From: Solimonas aquatica
GTDB lineage: Bacteria > Pseudomonadota > Gammaproteobacteria > Nevskiales > Nevskiaceae
Direction of reading: 5' to 3'
Assembly (NCBI RefSeq): GCF_900111015.1
Contig: NZ_FOFS01000012.1
Location: 124,001-188,000, forward strand
DNA: 64,000 nt
The stretch's first letter is position 1. Every line of letters begins with the position of its first letter. The position numbers and the translations under genes are program-made. Positions 44,803-54,939 of this stretch are shown here, one piece after another. The notes under the pieces were generated by a model, which saw only the letters and a list, made by a program, of their open reading frames with translations, ran no database searches and was not told where the DNA came from.

Positions 44803-46163
44803 ATCTGCGGCTGAGCGAAATGGCCTCGGCGCTGAACGCCGAAATGCGGGGCGAGGACGTGATCGTCAGCGCGGTGGATAGCGACAGCCGCAAGCTCGCG
44901 CCCGGCAGCCTGTTCGTGGCGCTGCAGGGTGAGCGCTTCGACGGCCATGCCTTCCTGAGCGCCGCGCAAGGCAGCGGCGCCGCGGCCGCGCTGGTCTCGC
45001 GCTGGGTCGAGGACTCGGCGCTGCCGCAACTGAAAGTTGCCGACACGCTCGCCGGTCTGCAGCAGCTGGCCGCCTGGTGGCGGCAGCGCTTCAGCCTGCC
45101 GGTGATCGGCCTCACCGGCAGCAACGGCAAGACCACCAGCAAGCAGATGCTGGCCGCGATCTTTGCCACGCGCGGGCCGGTGCTGGCCACGCAGGGCAAT
45201 CTCAACAATCACATCGGCGTGCCTCTCACGCTGCTGTGCCTGCGCGCGCAGCACCGCACGGCGGTGATCGAGATGGGCGCCAACCATCTGCGCGAGATCG
45301 CGCTGCTGACCGGCATCGTGCAGCCCGACGTCGGGCTGGTGACGCAGGCCGGCGATGCGCATCTGGAAGGTTTTGGCTCACGCGAAGGCGTGGCGCGCGG
45401 CAAGGGCGAGCTGTATGAGGGCCTGCGTGTCGGCGCCTGCGCCATCATCAACGCCGACGATGCCTACGCGCCGCTGTGGCGGCAGTTCGCCGCGCACACG
45501 CACATCAGCAGCTTCGGCATGAGCCCGGCGGCGGAGGTGCGGGGCAGCGATATCCGCAGCCTGGACAATGGCTCGCAGCGTTTCCGTCTGCACTGTGCGC
45601 AGGGGGACGTGGACGTCAGCCTGCCCTTGCCGGGCCGCCACAACGTGATGAACGCACTGGGTGCGGCGGCCTGCGCGCTGGCGGTGGGCTTGAGCCCGCA
45701 GGAGATCGCCGCAGGTCTGGCGCAGCTGCAGCCGCCGCCGGGGCGGGTCAGCCGCCAGCGCACGCCGCAGAACGCGCTGCTGATCGACGACAGCTACAAC
45801 GCCAATCCCAGCTCCCTGCGCGCTGGCATGGAACTGCTGGCGCTGCAGCCACGGCGCAAGCTGCTGGCGCTGGGCAATATGGCCGAGCTTGGCGTGGATG
45901 CCGAGCGCCTGCACCGCGAAGCCGGCGCACTGGCGCGCGCGCTGGGCATCGACAAGCTGTACGCCTTGGGGGATCTCGCCGGTCTGGCCGCCGATGCATT
46001 CGGTAGTGGTGGCCTGCGTTTCGACACGGCGGAGGCACTGGCTGCGGCACTTGCGGCCGATCTGAATCCAAACGATACCGTGCTGGTCAAGGGTTCGCGC
46101 AGCGCGCGCATGGAGCGCGTGGTCGCGGCCTTGCTGGGCACTGCGCCGGGGGCGCAACACTGA
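44799..46163 (+). CDS. murF: UDP-MurNAc-tripeptide-D-alanyl-D-alanine ligase
   Basis: Adds D-Ala-D-Ala to the tripeptide precursor, 454 residues. P-loop GLTGSNGKTTSKQML, the conserved NLNNHIGVP, MGANHLREI, and DDSYNANPSS mark the MurF subgroup. Starts with MNLRLSEMASAL. ATGA overlap with murE; 3 bases separate it from mraY. Confidence 0.97.
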   Translation: MNLRLSEMASALNAEMRGEDVIVSAVDSDSRKLAPGSLFVALQGERFDGHAFLSAAQGSGAAAALVSRWVEDSALPQLKVADTLAGLQQLAAWWRQRFSLPVIGLTGSNGKTTSKQMLAAIFATRGPVLATQGNLNNHIGVPLTLLCLRAQHRTAVIEMGANHLREIALLTGIVQPDVGLVTQAGDAHLEGFGSREGVARGKGELYEGLRVGACAIINADDAYAPLWRQFAAHTHISSFGMSPAAEVRGSDIRSLDNGSQRFRLHCAQGDVDVSLPLPGRHNVMNALGAAACALAVGLSPQEIAAGLAQLQPPPGRVSRQRTPQNALLIDDSYNANPSSLRAGMELLALQPRRKLLALGNMAELGVDAERLHREAGALARALGIDKLYALGDLAGLAADAFGSGGLRFDTAEALAAALAADLNPNDTVLVKGSRSARMERVVAALLGTAPGAQH

Positions 46164-46166
46164 CTC

Positions 46167-47252
46167 ATGCTTTACTACCTCGCCGACTATCTGAAGCAGT
46201 TCGTGAGCGGCTTCAATGTCTTCACGTATCTGACCTTCCGCAGTGTGCTGGGCATCCTCACCGCGCTGATCTTCAGCTTCGCTTTCGGGCCGCTGATGAT
46301 CGAGCGCCTGTACCGTTTCAAGTTCGGTCAGCCGGTGCGTGAGGATGGTCCGCAGACGCATCTGAAGAAGACCGGCACGCCGACCATGGGCGGCGTGCTG
46401 ATTCTCTGTGCGATCAGCGTCGCGACCCTGATGTGGGCCGATCTGGGCAACCGCTTCGTGTGGTTCTCGCTGTTCGTGACCCTGGCCTTCGGCGCCGTGG
46501 GCTTTGCCGACGACTACATCAAGATTCGCCGCAAGGACCCCAAGGGCCTGCCGGCGAAGCAGAAGTATTTCTGGCTGTCGCTGGCCGGCTTCACCGTGGC
46601 GACGCTGATCTTCGCCACGCACAAGGCGCCGGCGGAAACCACGCTGATCTTCCCCTTCGTGAAGAATGCCGCGATCTCGCTGGGCATCTTCTTCATCCCC
46701 TGGGCCTATCTGGTGATCGTCGGTTCCAGCAATGCGGTGAACCTCACCGATGGCCTGGATGGCCTGGCCATCATGCCCACGGTGCTGGTGGCCTCGGCGC
46801 TGGCGGTGTTCGCCTATGCCAGCGGCAATGCCAAGTTCGCCGCGTATCTGGCCATCCCTTACATCCCCGGTTGCGGCGAACTGGCGATCTTCTGCGCCTC
46901 GATTGCCGGTGCCGGTCTGGGCTTTCTCTGGTTCAACACCTATCCCGCACAGGTGTTCATGGGCGACGTGGGCGCGCTGGCGCTGGGCGCGGCGCTGGGT
47001 GTGGTGGCGGTGCTGGTGCGACAGGAACTGGTGCTGGCGATCATGGGCGGCGTGTTCGTGGCCGAGACCGTGTCGGTGGCGCTGCAGGTGATGTACTTCA
47101 AGTACAGCGGCGGCAAGCGCATTTTCCGCATGGCACCGCTGCATCACCACTATGAACTCAAGGGCTGGCCGGAGCCCAAGATCATCGTGCGCTTCTGGAT
47201 CATCACGCTGATTCTGGTGTTGATCGGCTTGTCTTCTCTAAAGGTACGTTGA
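46167..47252 (+). CDS. mraY: Phospho-N-acetylmuramoyl-pentapeptide transferase
   Basis: Integral membrane enzyme making lipid I, 361 residues with ten predicted helices. Active-site motifs: FADDYIKI (catalytic Asp pair), [24 protein letters not shown] and [12 protein letters not shown]. Length and N-terminus equal the E. coli protein (about 360). Its TGA overlaps the murD ATG. Confidence 0.97.
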   Translation: MLYYLADYLKQFVSGFNVFTYLTFRSVLGILTALIFSFAFGPLMIERLYRFKFGQPVREDGPQTHLKKTGTPTMGGVLILCAISVATLMWADLGNRFVWFSLFVTLAFGAVGFADDYIKIRRKDPKGLPAKQKYFWLSLAGFTVATLIFATHKAPAETTLIFPFVKNAAISLGIFFIPWAYLVIVGSSNAVNLTDGLDGLAIMPTVLVASALAVFAYASGNAKFAAYLAIPYIPGCGELAIFCASIAGAGLGFLWFNTYPAQVFMGDVGALALGAALGVVAVLVRQELVLAIMGGVFVAETVSVALQVMYFKYSGGKRIFRMAPLHHHYELKGWPEPKIIVRFWIITLILVLIGLSSLKVR

Positions 47253-48625
47253 TGCTGGAGTATCAGGGACAGTCGATTCTGATTGTGGGGCTGGGCGCCA
47301 GCGGCGCCTCCAGCCTGCGCCATCTCGCGCCGCTGGGCGCGCGACTGACCGTGACCGACAGCCGCGCCACGCCGCCGGGCGTGGACGCGCTGCGCACACA
47401 ATATCCGGACGTGAGGTTCGTGCTCGGCGGCTTCGCCGCGCCGCAGCCGCTGTCGCAGTTCAAGCTTGCGGTGGTCTCGCCCGGCGTTTCGCTGGACGAG
47501 CCTTTCGTGCGTGAACTCGCCGCTGCCGGCGTGGCCATCATCGGCGACATCGAACTGTTCGCGCGCGCGCTGCAGGCGCAGGCTTCGGGCTCGGCGCCTC
47601 AGGTCGTCGCCATCACCGGCTCCAATGGCAAGTCCACCACCACCACGCTGGTGGGCGAGATGGCCAAGGCCGCCGGTCTGCGCGTGGCGGTGGGCGGCAA
47701 TCTCGGTCTGCCGGCGCTGGACCTGCTGGCCGCAGACATCGAGCTGTACGTGCTGGAACTGTCCAGCTTCCAGCTGGAAACCACGCACAGCCTGCGCTGC
47801 AAGGCCGCGGCGTTTCTGAATCTGTCGCAGGATCATCTCGATCGTCACGGCAGCATGGCGCATTACGGCGATGTGAAGGCGCGGATCTTCGAAGGCTGCG
47901 AAACCGCCGTGGTCAATCGCGAAGACCCCGCCACCTGGCGCGCGAGCGCCGCGACGCGCACCCTCAGCTTCGGCGTGAACGATGCCGCCGAGGGGCAATA
48001 CGGTCTGCGCCAGATCGAAAGCGACGCCTGGCTCTGCGCACCGGACCCGCAGACCCATCTCACCGCGCAGGCCTTGCGCCTCGCGGACCTGAAGATTTTC
48101 GGCCTGCACAACGCTGCGAACGCGCTGGCCGCGCTGGCGCTGGCCGATGCCGCCGGCATTGCGCGCGAGGCCAGCCTGCGCGCGCTGCGCGAGTTCAAGG
48201 GCCTGGCCCATCGCTGCGAGTTCGTGGCCAGCGTCGCGGGCGTGGATTACTTCAACGATTCCAAGGGCACCAATGTCGGTTCGACGCTGGCGGCCCTGCT
48301 GGGTCTGCCGGCCCCCATCGTCTGGCTCGGCGGCGGGCAGGGCAAGGGTCAGTCCTTCATCGAGCTGCGTGCGGCGCTGGCGCAGAAGAGCCGCGCCGCT
48401 GTGCTGTTCGGCGAAGACGCCGCGCGCATCGAAGCCGATGTGTCCGGTGCCGCACCCATCTATCGCGAGCCGGACCTGCGTGCGGCCCTGGCGCGGGCAC
48501 GCACGCTGGCGCAGCCCGGCGATCGCGTGCTGCTCTCGCCGGCCTGCGCGAGCTTCGATCAGTTCAAGAGCTATGTGGATCGCGGCGAGCAGTTCCGCGC
48601 CGCGGTGCGGGAGCTGGAAGCATGA
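47252..48625 (+). CDS. murD: UDP-MurNAc-L-alanine:D-glutamate ligase
   Basis: Cytoplasmic Mur ligase adding D-glutamate, 457 residues. N-terminal ILIVGLGASGASSLRHL, P-loop ITGSNGKSTTTTL, GGNLGLPALDLL, LELSSFQLE, DHLDRHG, and the C-terminal YFNDSKGTN block. ATG 47252 is chosen (one-base overlap with mraY); a TTG three bases upstream would add one residue. Overlaps ftsW by four bases. Confidence 0.96.
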   Translation: MLEYQGQSILIVGLGASGASSLRHLAPLGARLTVTDSRATPPGVDALRTQYPDVRFVLGGFAAPQPLSQFKLAVVSPGVSLDEPFVRELAAAGVAIIGDIELFARALQAQASGSAPQVVAITGSNGKSTTTTLVGEMAKAAGLRVAVGGNLGLPALDLLAADIELYVLELSSFQLETTHSLRCKAAAFLNLSQDHLDRHGSMAHYGDVKARIFEGCETAVVNREDPATWRASAATRTLSFGVNDAAEGQYGLRQIESDAWLCAPDPQTHLTAQALRLADLKIFGLHNAANALAALALADAAGIAREASLRALREFKGLAHRCEFVASVAGVDYFNDSKGTNVGSTLAALLGLPAPIVWLGGGQGKGQSFIELRAALAQKSRAAVLFGEDAARIEADVSGAAPIYREPDLRAALARARTLAQPGDRVLLSPACASFDQFKSYVDRGEQFRAAVRELEA

Positions 48626-49794
48626 GCGCGCTCGCCGCCGTGTTTTCCATGCCACGCGCACGCTACGGCCTCGACAACTGGCTGTGCGGCGCGGTGCTGG
48701 CGCTGATGATCTGGGGCCTGGTGATGGTGGCCTCGGCTTCGGTGGCGCAGGCCACCAAGCTCAGCGGTGATCCCTTTTACTTCTTCTATCGCCAGCTGCT
48801 GTTCCTGGCGATGGGCCTGAGCGCCGGCATGCTGCTGTACTGCGTGCCCAGCGCGATCTGGCAGCGCAGCAGCACCCTGCTGTATCTCGGCGCGCTGGCG
48901 CTGCTGATTCTGGTGCTGATCCCGCATGTGGGCCTGAAGATCAATGCCGCGCGGCGCTGGATCGATCTGGGCGTGTTCCGCCTGCAGGCCTCCGAGCCGG
49001 CGCGTCTGGCGGTGATCATCTATGTCGCCGGTTATATCGCGCGTCGGCAGCTGGCCCTGCAGGACAGCTTGAAAGGCATGGCCATGCCGCTGCTCGCCAC
49101 CGCGCTGCCCTGCGTGCTGCTGCTCGCCGAGCCGGACTTCGGCGCCACCGCGATTCTGGTCGGCGTGGTGTTCCTGATGCTGTTTCTGGGCGGCGCGCGC
49201 GTGCATTACTACATCGGCCTGGTGCTGCTGGCGGCCGTGGGCATGGCGGTGCTGGCCTTCGCCGAGCCGTATCGCGTCAAGCGCCTGATGAACTTCATGA
49301 ACCCCTGGGCCGATGTCGAGAACGCCGGCTGGCAGCTGGCGCAATCGCTGATTGCGGTGGGGCGCGGCGAATGGTTCGGCGTGGGCCTGGGCAACAGCAT
49401 CCAGAAGCTGCTGTATCTGCCGGAGATGCACACCGACTTCATCTTCGCGATTCTCGCCGAGGAGTTCGGCCTCATCGGCATCGCGCTGCTGATCAGCCTG
49501 TTCGGCATCGTGGTCTGGCGCGGCTTTCGCATCGCGCGCGCGGCCGAGCAGCAGGCGCGGCACTTCCAGGCCTATCTGGCTTACGGCCTCACCTCCTGGA
49601 TCGGCCTGCAGGCGCTGATCAACATGGCGGTGAACATGGGCCTGCTGCCCACCAAGGGGCTGACCCTGCCGCTGCTCTCTTACGGCGGCTCTTCGCTGAT
49701 CACGGTCTGCGCGATGCTGGGCCTGCTGCTGCGCGTGGATTACGAGAATCGCGCGCTGGCTTTCGGCAGCCGCTCGGCGGAGGACGAGGCATGA
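48622..49794 (+). CDS. ftsW: SEDS family peptidoglycan glycosyltransferase FtsW
   Basis: Septal glycan polymerase working with FtsI, inner membrane, 390 residues, about ten helices. SEDS hallmarks: NAARRWIDLG, LQASEPARLAVI, AEPDFGATAIL (the catalytic Asp), MHTDFIFAILAEEFG, LPLLSYGGSSLI. Short cytoplasmic N-terminus. Four-base overlaps on both sides. Confidence 0.96.
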   Translation: MSALAAVFSMPRARYGLDNWLCGAVLALMIWGLVMVASASVAQATKLSGDPFYFFYRQLLFLAMGLSAGMLLYCVPSAIWQRSSTLLYLGALALLILVLIPHVGLKINAARRWIDLGVFRLQASEPARLAVIIYVAGYIARRQLALQDSLKGMAMPLLATALPCVLLLAEPDFGATAILVGVVFLMLFLGGARVHYYIGLVLLAAVGMAVLAFAEPYRVKRLMNFMNPWADVENAGWQLAQSLIAVGRGEWFGVGLGNSIQKLLYLPEMHTDFIFAILAEEFGLIGIALLISLFGIVVWRGFRIARAAEQQARHFQAYLAYGLTSWIGLQALINMAVNMGLLPTKGLTLPLLSYGGSSLITVCAMLGLLLRVDYENRALAFGSRSAEDEA

Positions 49795-50867
49795 GCGCCG
49801 CCACGCGTGCACGCCGCTTCGTGGTGATGGCCGGGGGCACCGGCGGGCATGTCTATCCAGGGCTTGCTGTGGCGCAGTGGCTGCGCGAGCGCGGCCATGA
49901 GGTGGTGTGGATGGGCACGCCCGACAGTTTCGAGTCCCGCGCCGTGCCCAAGCAGGGCTTCGCGCTGGAATACGTGCGCATCTCCGGCGTGCGCGGCAAG
50001 GGGGTGCTCAAGCTGCTGCAGGCGCCGCTGCTGATCGCGCGGGCCATCTGGCAGGCGCGCAGCATCCTCAAGCGCCTCAAGCCCGACGCGGTGCTGGGCA
50101 TGGGCGGTTTTGTTTCCGGGCCTGGCGGCCTCGCAGCCTGGCTGGGCGGCTGGCCGCTGCTGATTCACGAACAGAACGCGGCGGCCGGCATGACCAATCG
50201 CGTGCTCGCGCAGCTGGCGCGCGTCGCGCTGCAGGCTTTCCCGAATACCTTCGCGCAGGCCCGCACCGTGGGCAATCCGGTGCGCAGCGGTTTTGCCGAG
50301 CTGCCGCCGCCGGCGCAGCGTCAGCAGCACGAAGGGCCGCTGCGGGTGCTGGTGGTCGGCGGCTCGCAGGGTGCGCGTGCGCTCAATGAACAAGTGCCGC
50401 GCGCCATCGCGCGTCTGCTGCCGGCCGAACGTCCGCTGCTGCGCCATCAGGGCGGCCGCACGGTGGAAATCGCACAGCGTGCTTATGCCGAGGCACAGGT
50501 GCAGGCCGAGATCACGGCCTTCATTGACGATATGCCGGCGGCCTATGCCTGGGCGGATCTGGTGATCTGCCGCGCCGGTGCCTCCACCATCGCCGAACTC
50601 AGTGCCGCAGGTTGCGCCAGCGTGCTGGTGCCGTTTCCGGCGGCGGTGGACGATCACCAGACGCGCAATGCGCAGTATCTGGTGGCGGCGGGCGCCGCTC
50701 TGCTGCTGCCCGAAGCGCAGCTCAGTCCCGATTCTCTGGCCAGTGTGCTGCGCGAGCTGATGGCGGATCGCGCGCGGCTCACGCGCATGGCCGAAGCCGC
50801 GCGCACGCGCGCCTGGCCACAAGCGACCGAGACCATCGCGCAAGCCTGTCTGGAGCTGGCCGCATGA
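49791..50867 (+). CDS. murG: UDP-GlcNAc:lipid I N-acetylglucosaminyltransferase
   Basis: Peripheral membrane GT-B enzyme making lipid II, 358 residues. [16 protein letters not shown] (first donor/acceptor G loop), [40 protein letters not shown], and [11 protein letters not shown] are conserved. The frame is open upstream over ftsW; ATG 49791 overlapping the ftsW stop is taken. Overlaps murC by four bases. Confidence 0.97.
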   Translation: MSAATRARRFVVMAGGTGGHVYPGLAVAQWLRERGHEVVWMGTPDSFESRAVPKQGFALEYVRISGVRGKGVLKLLQAPLLIARAIWQARSILKRLKPDAVLGMGGFVSGPGGLAAWLGGWPLLIHEQNAAAGMTNRVLAQLARVALQAFPNTFAQARTVGNPVRSGFAELPPPAQRQQHEGPLRVLVVGGSQGARALNEQVPRAIARLLPAERPLLRHQGGRTVEIAQRAYAEAQVQAEITAFIDDMPAAYAWADLVICRAGASTIAELSAAGCASVLVPFPAAVDDHQTRNAQYLVAAGAALLLPEAQLSPDSLASVLRELMADRARLTRMAEAARTRAWPQATETIAQACLELAA

Positions 50868-52306
50868 GCACGGTGATGAATCTCATGTCCCTGCCGATGC
50901 GCCGCGTGCGGCGCATCCACATGCTCGGGATCGGCGGTTCCGGCATGGCCGGCATCGCCGAGGTGCTGATCAATCTCGGCTATCAGGTCAGCGGCACGGA
51001 TCTGAAGGAAAGCGCGGCCGTGCAGCGCCTGCGCGAGCTGGGTGCCACGGTGTTCATCGGTCATGCCGAGAGCAATGCTCATGGCGCCGACGCCATCGTC
51101 GTCTCCACGGCGGTGAAGGCCGACAATCCCGAACTGGTCTACGCGCACGCGCAGCGCATTCCGGTGGTGCGGCGCGCCGAGATGCTGGCCGAACTGATGC
51201 GCTTCCGCTACGGCATCGCCATCGCCGGCACGCATGGCAAGACCACCACCACCAGTCTGGTGGCGAGCGTGCTGGGCGAGGCCGAGCTGGACCCCACCTA
51301 CGTGATCGGCGGCAAGCTCAAGAGCGCGGGCAGCAATGCGCGCCTGGGTTCGGGCGGCTATCTGGTGGCCGAGGCCGACGAGAGCGATGCCTCCTTCCTG
51401 CATCTCTCGCCGCTGCTGGCGGTGGTCACCAATATCGACGCCGATCATCTGGAAACCTACGGCCACGACTTCAAGAAGCTGCGTGCGACCTTCGTGGAGT
51501 TTCTGCATCGTCTGCCGTTCTACGGCCTGGCGGTGCTGTGCATCGACGATCCGGTGGTGCGCGAAACCATTCCCGAAGTCGGCCGCCCGGTGTTCACCTA
51601 CGGCTTTGCCGAGGACGCCGATCTGCGCGCGCTGGATGTGCGCCCGGAGGGCAGCGGCGCGCATTTCACGGTGGCGTTTCGCGATGCCGATGGTCAGCTG
51701 CGGCATGAGGAATTCCATCTCAATCTGCCCGGCCGGCACAATGTGCAGAACGCGCTGGCCGCGATCGCCATCGGCCGCGAGCTGGGCGTGAACTTCGAGG
51801 CCATGCGCCGCGCCTTCACCGGCTTCGGCGGCGTGGGCCGGCGCTGTGAGCCGCATGGTGAACTCGCGCTGCCGCAGGGCCGCGTGCTGCTGGTGGATGA
51901 CTACGGTCATCACCCGCGCGAAATCGCCGCCACCTTCCAGGCCATGCGCGCCGCGCATCCCACGCGCCGTCTGGTGGTGGTGTTCCAGCCGCATCGCTAC
52001 TCGCGCACGCGCGATCTGTTCGAAGATTTCTGTGCGGTGCTGAGCGAGGCCGATGCCGTGCTGCTGGCCGAGGTCTATGCCGCAGGCGAAGCGCCCATCG
52101 AAGCCGCAGATGGTCGCGCCCTGGCGCGCGGCATCCGCGCACGCGGCAAGGTGGAGCCGGTGTTCGTGCCCACCATCGCCGAGATGCCGGATGCCTTGTC
52201 GCGCCTGCTGCGCGATGGCGATCTGCTGCTCACGCTCGGTGCCGGCGATGTCGGTGGTCTGCCGGCCCTGCTCACGCAGCGCTTCCGCAGTGGAGGTGGC
52301 GCGTGA
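50864..52306 (+). CDS. murC: UDP-N-acetylmuramate:L-alanine ligase
   Basis: First Mur ligase, 480 residues. [18 protein letters not shown] at the N-terminus, P-loop [34 protein letters not shown], and [11 protein letters not shown] with [12 protein letters not shown] in the C-terminal domain. ATG 50864 overlaps the murG stop. The stop overlaps a GTG start of murB. Confidence 0.97.
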   Translation: MSTVMNLMSLPMRRVRRIHMLGIGGSGMAGIAEVLINLGYQVSGTDLKESAAVQRLRELGATVFIGHAESNAHGADAIVVSTAVKADNPELVYAHAQRIPVVRRAEMLAELMRFRYGIAIAGTHGKTTTTSLVASVLGEAELDPTYVIGGKLKSAGSNARLGSGGYLVAEADESDASFLHLSPLLAVVTNIDADHLETYGHDFKKLRATFVEFLHRLPFYGLAVLCIDDPVVRETIPEVGRPVFTYGFAEDADLRALDVRPEGSGAHFTVAFRDADGQLRHEEFHLNLPGRHNVQNALAAIAIGRELGVNFEAMRRAFTGFGGVGRRCEPHGELALPQGRVLLVDDYGHHPREIAATFQAMRAAHPTRRLVVVFQPHRYSRTRDLFEDFCAVLSEADAVLLAEVYAAGEAPIEAADGRALARGIRARGKVEPVFVPTIAEMPDALSRLLRDGDLLLTLGAGDVGGLPALLTQRFRSGGGA

Positions 52307-53211
52307 ACGCGACAGCCCGTCACGACCCGGTTGCGCTGCGCGGCCGGCTGCTGCTCGGCGAATCGCTGGCGGCGCATACCTCCTGGCGTGTCGGTGGCAA
52401 GGCGGATCGCTATTACGAGCCGGCCGATCTGGCGGATCTGTCTGCTTTCGTGGCCAGCCTGCCGGCGGATGAGCCGCTGCTGTGGCTGGGCCTGGGCAGC
52501 AATCTGCTGGTGCGCGACGGCGGTGTGCGCGGTACGGTCATCGCCCTGCATGGCGCGCTGGACGATCTGAAGCATTACGACGAAACCTGCATCGAGGCGC
52601 AGGCCGGCGTGCATTGCGCGCGTCTGGCCAAGTTCGTGGTGGGCCACAAGCTGGCCGGTGCCGGCTTCTTCGCTGGCATTCCCGGCACCGTGGGCGGGGC
52701 GCTGGCGATGAACGCCGGTGCGCACGGCGGCGAGACTTGGCGCGTGGTCAGCGAGGTGCAGATCATGCGCCGCGACGGCAGCACGGTCTGGCTGCCCAAG
52801 TCCGAATTCGTTTACGGCTACCGGCACGTGGCGATGCCGCGCGACTTCGCCGGTTTCATCGCCGCGCGTTTCGTCTTCGAGCGTGATGCCGACGGCAGCG
52901 CCGAGGCCGACATGAAAACCTGGCTGGCGCGGCGCAAGGCCACGCAGCCGGTGGGCAAGCCTTCGGCCGGCAGCACCTTCCGCAATCCGCCGGACGATCA
53001 TGCCGCGCGTCTGATCGAAGCCTGCGGCCTGAAGGGCCATCGCGTCGGCGGCGCCGAGGTCTCCACGCTGCACGCCAATTTCATCATCACCGACGAGGCC
53101 GCCCGCGCCGCCGATGTCGAACAGCTGATCGCGCACATCCAGCAGCGCGTGTTCGAGCAGACCGGTGTGCATCTGCATCCGGAAGTACGGGTGGTAGGGG
53201 AACCGGCATGA
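52303..53211 (+). CDS. murB: UDP-N-acetylenolpyruvoylglucosamine reductase, type II
   Basis: FAD/NADPH reductase giving UDP-MurNAc, 302 residues. GTG start coupled to mur[17 protein letters not shown] and [15 protein letters not shown] bind FAD; the AGSTFRNP serine and the compact length indicate a type II MurB, lacking the extra loop of the 340-residue E. coli type I enzyme. Presence in the dcw cluster between murC and ddl is the ancestral arrangement, lost in enterics and pseudomonads. Overlaps ddl by four bases. Confidence 0.95.
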   Translation: MNATARHDPVALRGRLLLGESLAAHTSWRVGGKADRYYEPADLADLSAFVASLPADEPLLWLGLGSNLLVRDGGVRGTVIALHGALDDLKHYDETCIEAQAGVHCARLAKFVVGHKLAGAGFFAGIPGTVGGALAMNAGAHGGETWRVVSEVQIMRRDGSTVWLPKSEFVYGYRHVAMPRDFAGFIAARFVFERDADGSAEADMKTWLARRKATQPVGKPSAGSTFRNPPDDHAARLIEACGLKGHRVGGAEVSTLHANFIITDEAARAADVEQLIAHIQQRVFEQTGVHLHPEVRVVGEPA

Positions 53212-54164
53212 GGCGCACGAACAATCCCAAGGACTTCGGCCGCGTTGCACTGCTGATGGGTGGTTGGTCCTCCGAACGCCAGGTCGCGCTCTGGAGCGGG
53301 CAGGGCATCGAGGCCGCGCTCAAGGCGCGCGGCGTGGATGTCACCGCCATCGATGCCACGCCGGAGCAGGTGCTGAATCTCGGCCGCCTAGGCTTCGACC
53401 GCGTGTTCAACATCCTGCACGGCACCGGCGGTGAGGACGGCACGGTGCAGGCGGCGCTGCAGCTGCAGAAGATTCCGTACACCGGCAGCGGCGTGCTGGC
53501 CTGCGCGCTGGCCATGGACAAGCTGCGCACCAAGCGCATCTGGAAGGCCGAGGGCCTGCCGACGCCGGACTGGCTGTGGGTCGAGCAGGAGTCCGATCTG
53601 CAGCGCGCGGCGCAGCAGTTCGGCTATCCCTTCATCGTCAAGCCTTCGGATGAAGGCTCCAGCGTCGGCGTGAGCAAGGTCAAGCGTGCGGAAGATCTGC
53701 ACGCGGCCTGGCTGTCTGCGCGCGGCGAACAAGGCCGCACGGTGATGGCGGAACGCTTCATCGCCGGTGGTGCCGGCGGCCACGAGTTCACCTGCGCGAT
53801 TCTCGGCGAGGAGGCCTTGCCGCTGATCCGTATCGAGCCGGAAGGCGAGTTCTACGATTACCACGCCAAGTATCTCTCCGATAACACCCGCTACCACTGC
53901 CCGAGTGGCCTGGATGCGGCGCTGGAGAACGAGATTCGCGGCATCTGCCTGCGCGCCTTCCAGCTGCTGGGTGCGCGCGGCTGGGGCCGCGTGGACTTCA
54001 TGCTCGATGCACAGAACCGGCCCTGGCTGATCGAAGCCAATCTGGTGCCGGGCATGACCTCGCACAGCCTGGTGCCGATGGCGGCGAGGGCGCGCGGCAT
54101 CGATTACGAAACCCTGTGCTGGCGCATTCTCGAAGACACCCTCGACGCGGAGGGCGGCGGATGA
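53208..54164 (+). CDS. ddl: D-alanine-D-alanine ligase
   Basis: ATP-grasp enzyme making D-Ala-D-Ala, 318 residues, DdlB type. HGTGGEDGTVQ near the N-terminus, YTGSGVLACALAMDK, VKPSDEGSSVGVSKV, and EANLVPGMTSHSLVPMAA (C-terminal Mg/phosphate binding; quoted in part EANLVPGMTSHS). Overlaps murB and ftsQ by four bases. Confidence 0.96.
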   Translation: MRRTNNPKDFGRVALLMGGWSSERQVALWSGQGIEAALKARGVDVTAIDATPEQVLNLGRLGFDRVFNILHGTGGEDGTVQAALQLQKIPYTGSGVLACALAMDKLRTKRIWKAEGLPTPDWLWVEQESDLQRAAQQFGYPFIVKPSDEGSSVGVSKVKRAEDLHAAWLSARGEQGRTVMAERFIAGGAGGHEFTCAILGEEALPLIRIEPEGEFYDYHAKYLSDNTRYHCPSGLDAALENEIRGICLRAFQLLGARGWGRVDFMLDAQNRPWLIEANLVPGMTSHSLVPMAARARGIDYETLCWRILEDTLDAEGGG

Positions 54165-54937
54165 CCGCGATGGTGATGACGGCCGACGAACTGCCCGCCG
54201 ATGAAACCCCTGCCCTGCGCCTGCCGCGCGCGCTGCTGTTTGCGCTCGGTCTGCTGGTGCTGCTGATGGCGGCCCTGCTGCTGCTCTCGGGTGCGCGCTG
54301 GGTGGGGCGCCAGGATGTGGCGCGCCTGCAGATCGAAGGTCGCTTCACGCATCTGAAGGTGAGCGATATCGAAGCCGTGCTGCGGCCGCAGGTGCAGCGC
54401 CGCTTCGGTGAACTGGATCTGGCGGCGCTGCGCGCATCGGTGCAGCAGCTGCCCTGGGTGGCGCAGGCCAGCGTCGAGCGCGTCTGGCCGGGCACGGTGC
54501 GTGTGCGCGCCGTGGAGCGCATGCCCTTCGCGCGCTGGAACAACGATCAGCTGCTCGACAGCCAGTCGCAGGCGTTCACGCCGGCGCCGGCGGAGATCGC
54601 GCAGAACCTGCCGCAGCTCGGCGGCACCGCCGGCAAGGAGGCGATGGTGGCGGAGATGTTCCGCGCGCTCAGCAGCCAGCTCAAGGATTCGGCTTTCGCA
54701 CTCTCCGGCCTGTCGCGCGATGCGCGCGGCGAATGGCTGGGACACACGCAGAGCGGCGTGGAACTGCGTCTGGGTCGTGACGATCCGCAGAACGCAGTGG
54801 CGACCCTGCTGGGGCCGGCCGAACGTTTATTCAAGAACCGGGTTTCGGAAGTGAAGTACATCGATCTGCGCTACACCAATGGTTTTTCCGTCGGCTGGCA
54901 AGCCGCTCCGTCTGCGCAACGTAAGGAGGCGCCCTGA
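54161..54937 (+). CDS. ftsQ: Cell division protein FtsQ
   Basis: Bitopic septal scaffold protein, 258 residues. Cytoplasmic tail of about 25 residues, one membrane helix (LLFALGLLVLLMAALLLL), POTRA domain (VARLQIEGRFTHLKVSDIEAVL in part), WVAQASVERVWPGTVRVRAVER, and the FtsQ beta domain ending YIDLRYTNGFSVGW. ATG 54161 overlaps the ddl stop; the frame is open further upstream over ddl. Confidence 0.95.
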   Translation: MTAMVMTADELPADETPALRLPRALLFALGLLVLLMAALLLLSGARWVGRQDVARLQIEGRFTHLKVSDIEAVLRPQVQRRFGELDLAALRASVQQLPWVAQASVERVWPGTVRVRAVERMPFARWNNDQLLDSQSQAFTPAPAEIAQNLPQLGGTAGKEAMVAEMFRALSSQLKDSAFALSGLSRDARGEWLGHTQSGVELRLGRDDPQNAVATLLGPAERLFKNRVSEVKYIDLRYTNGFSVGWQAAPSAQRKEAP

Positions 54938-54939
54938 GC

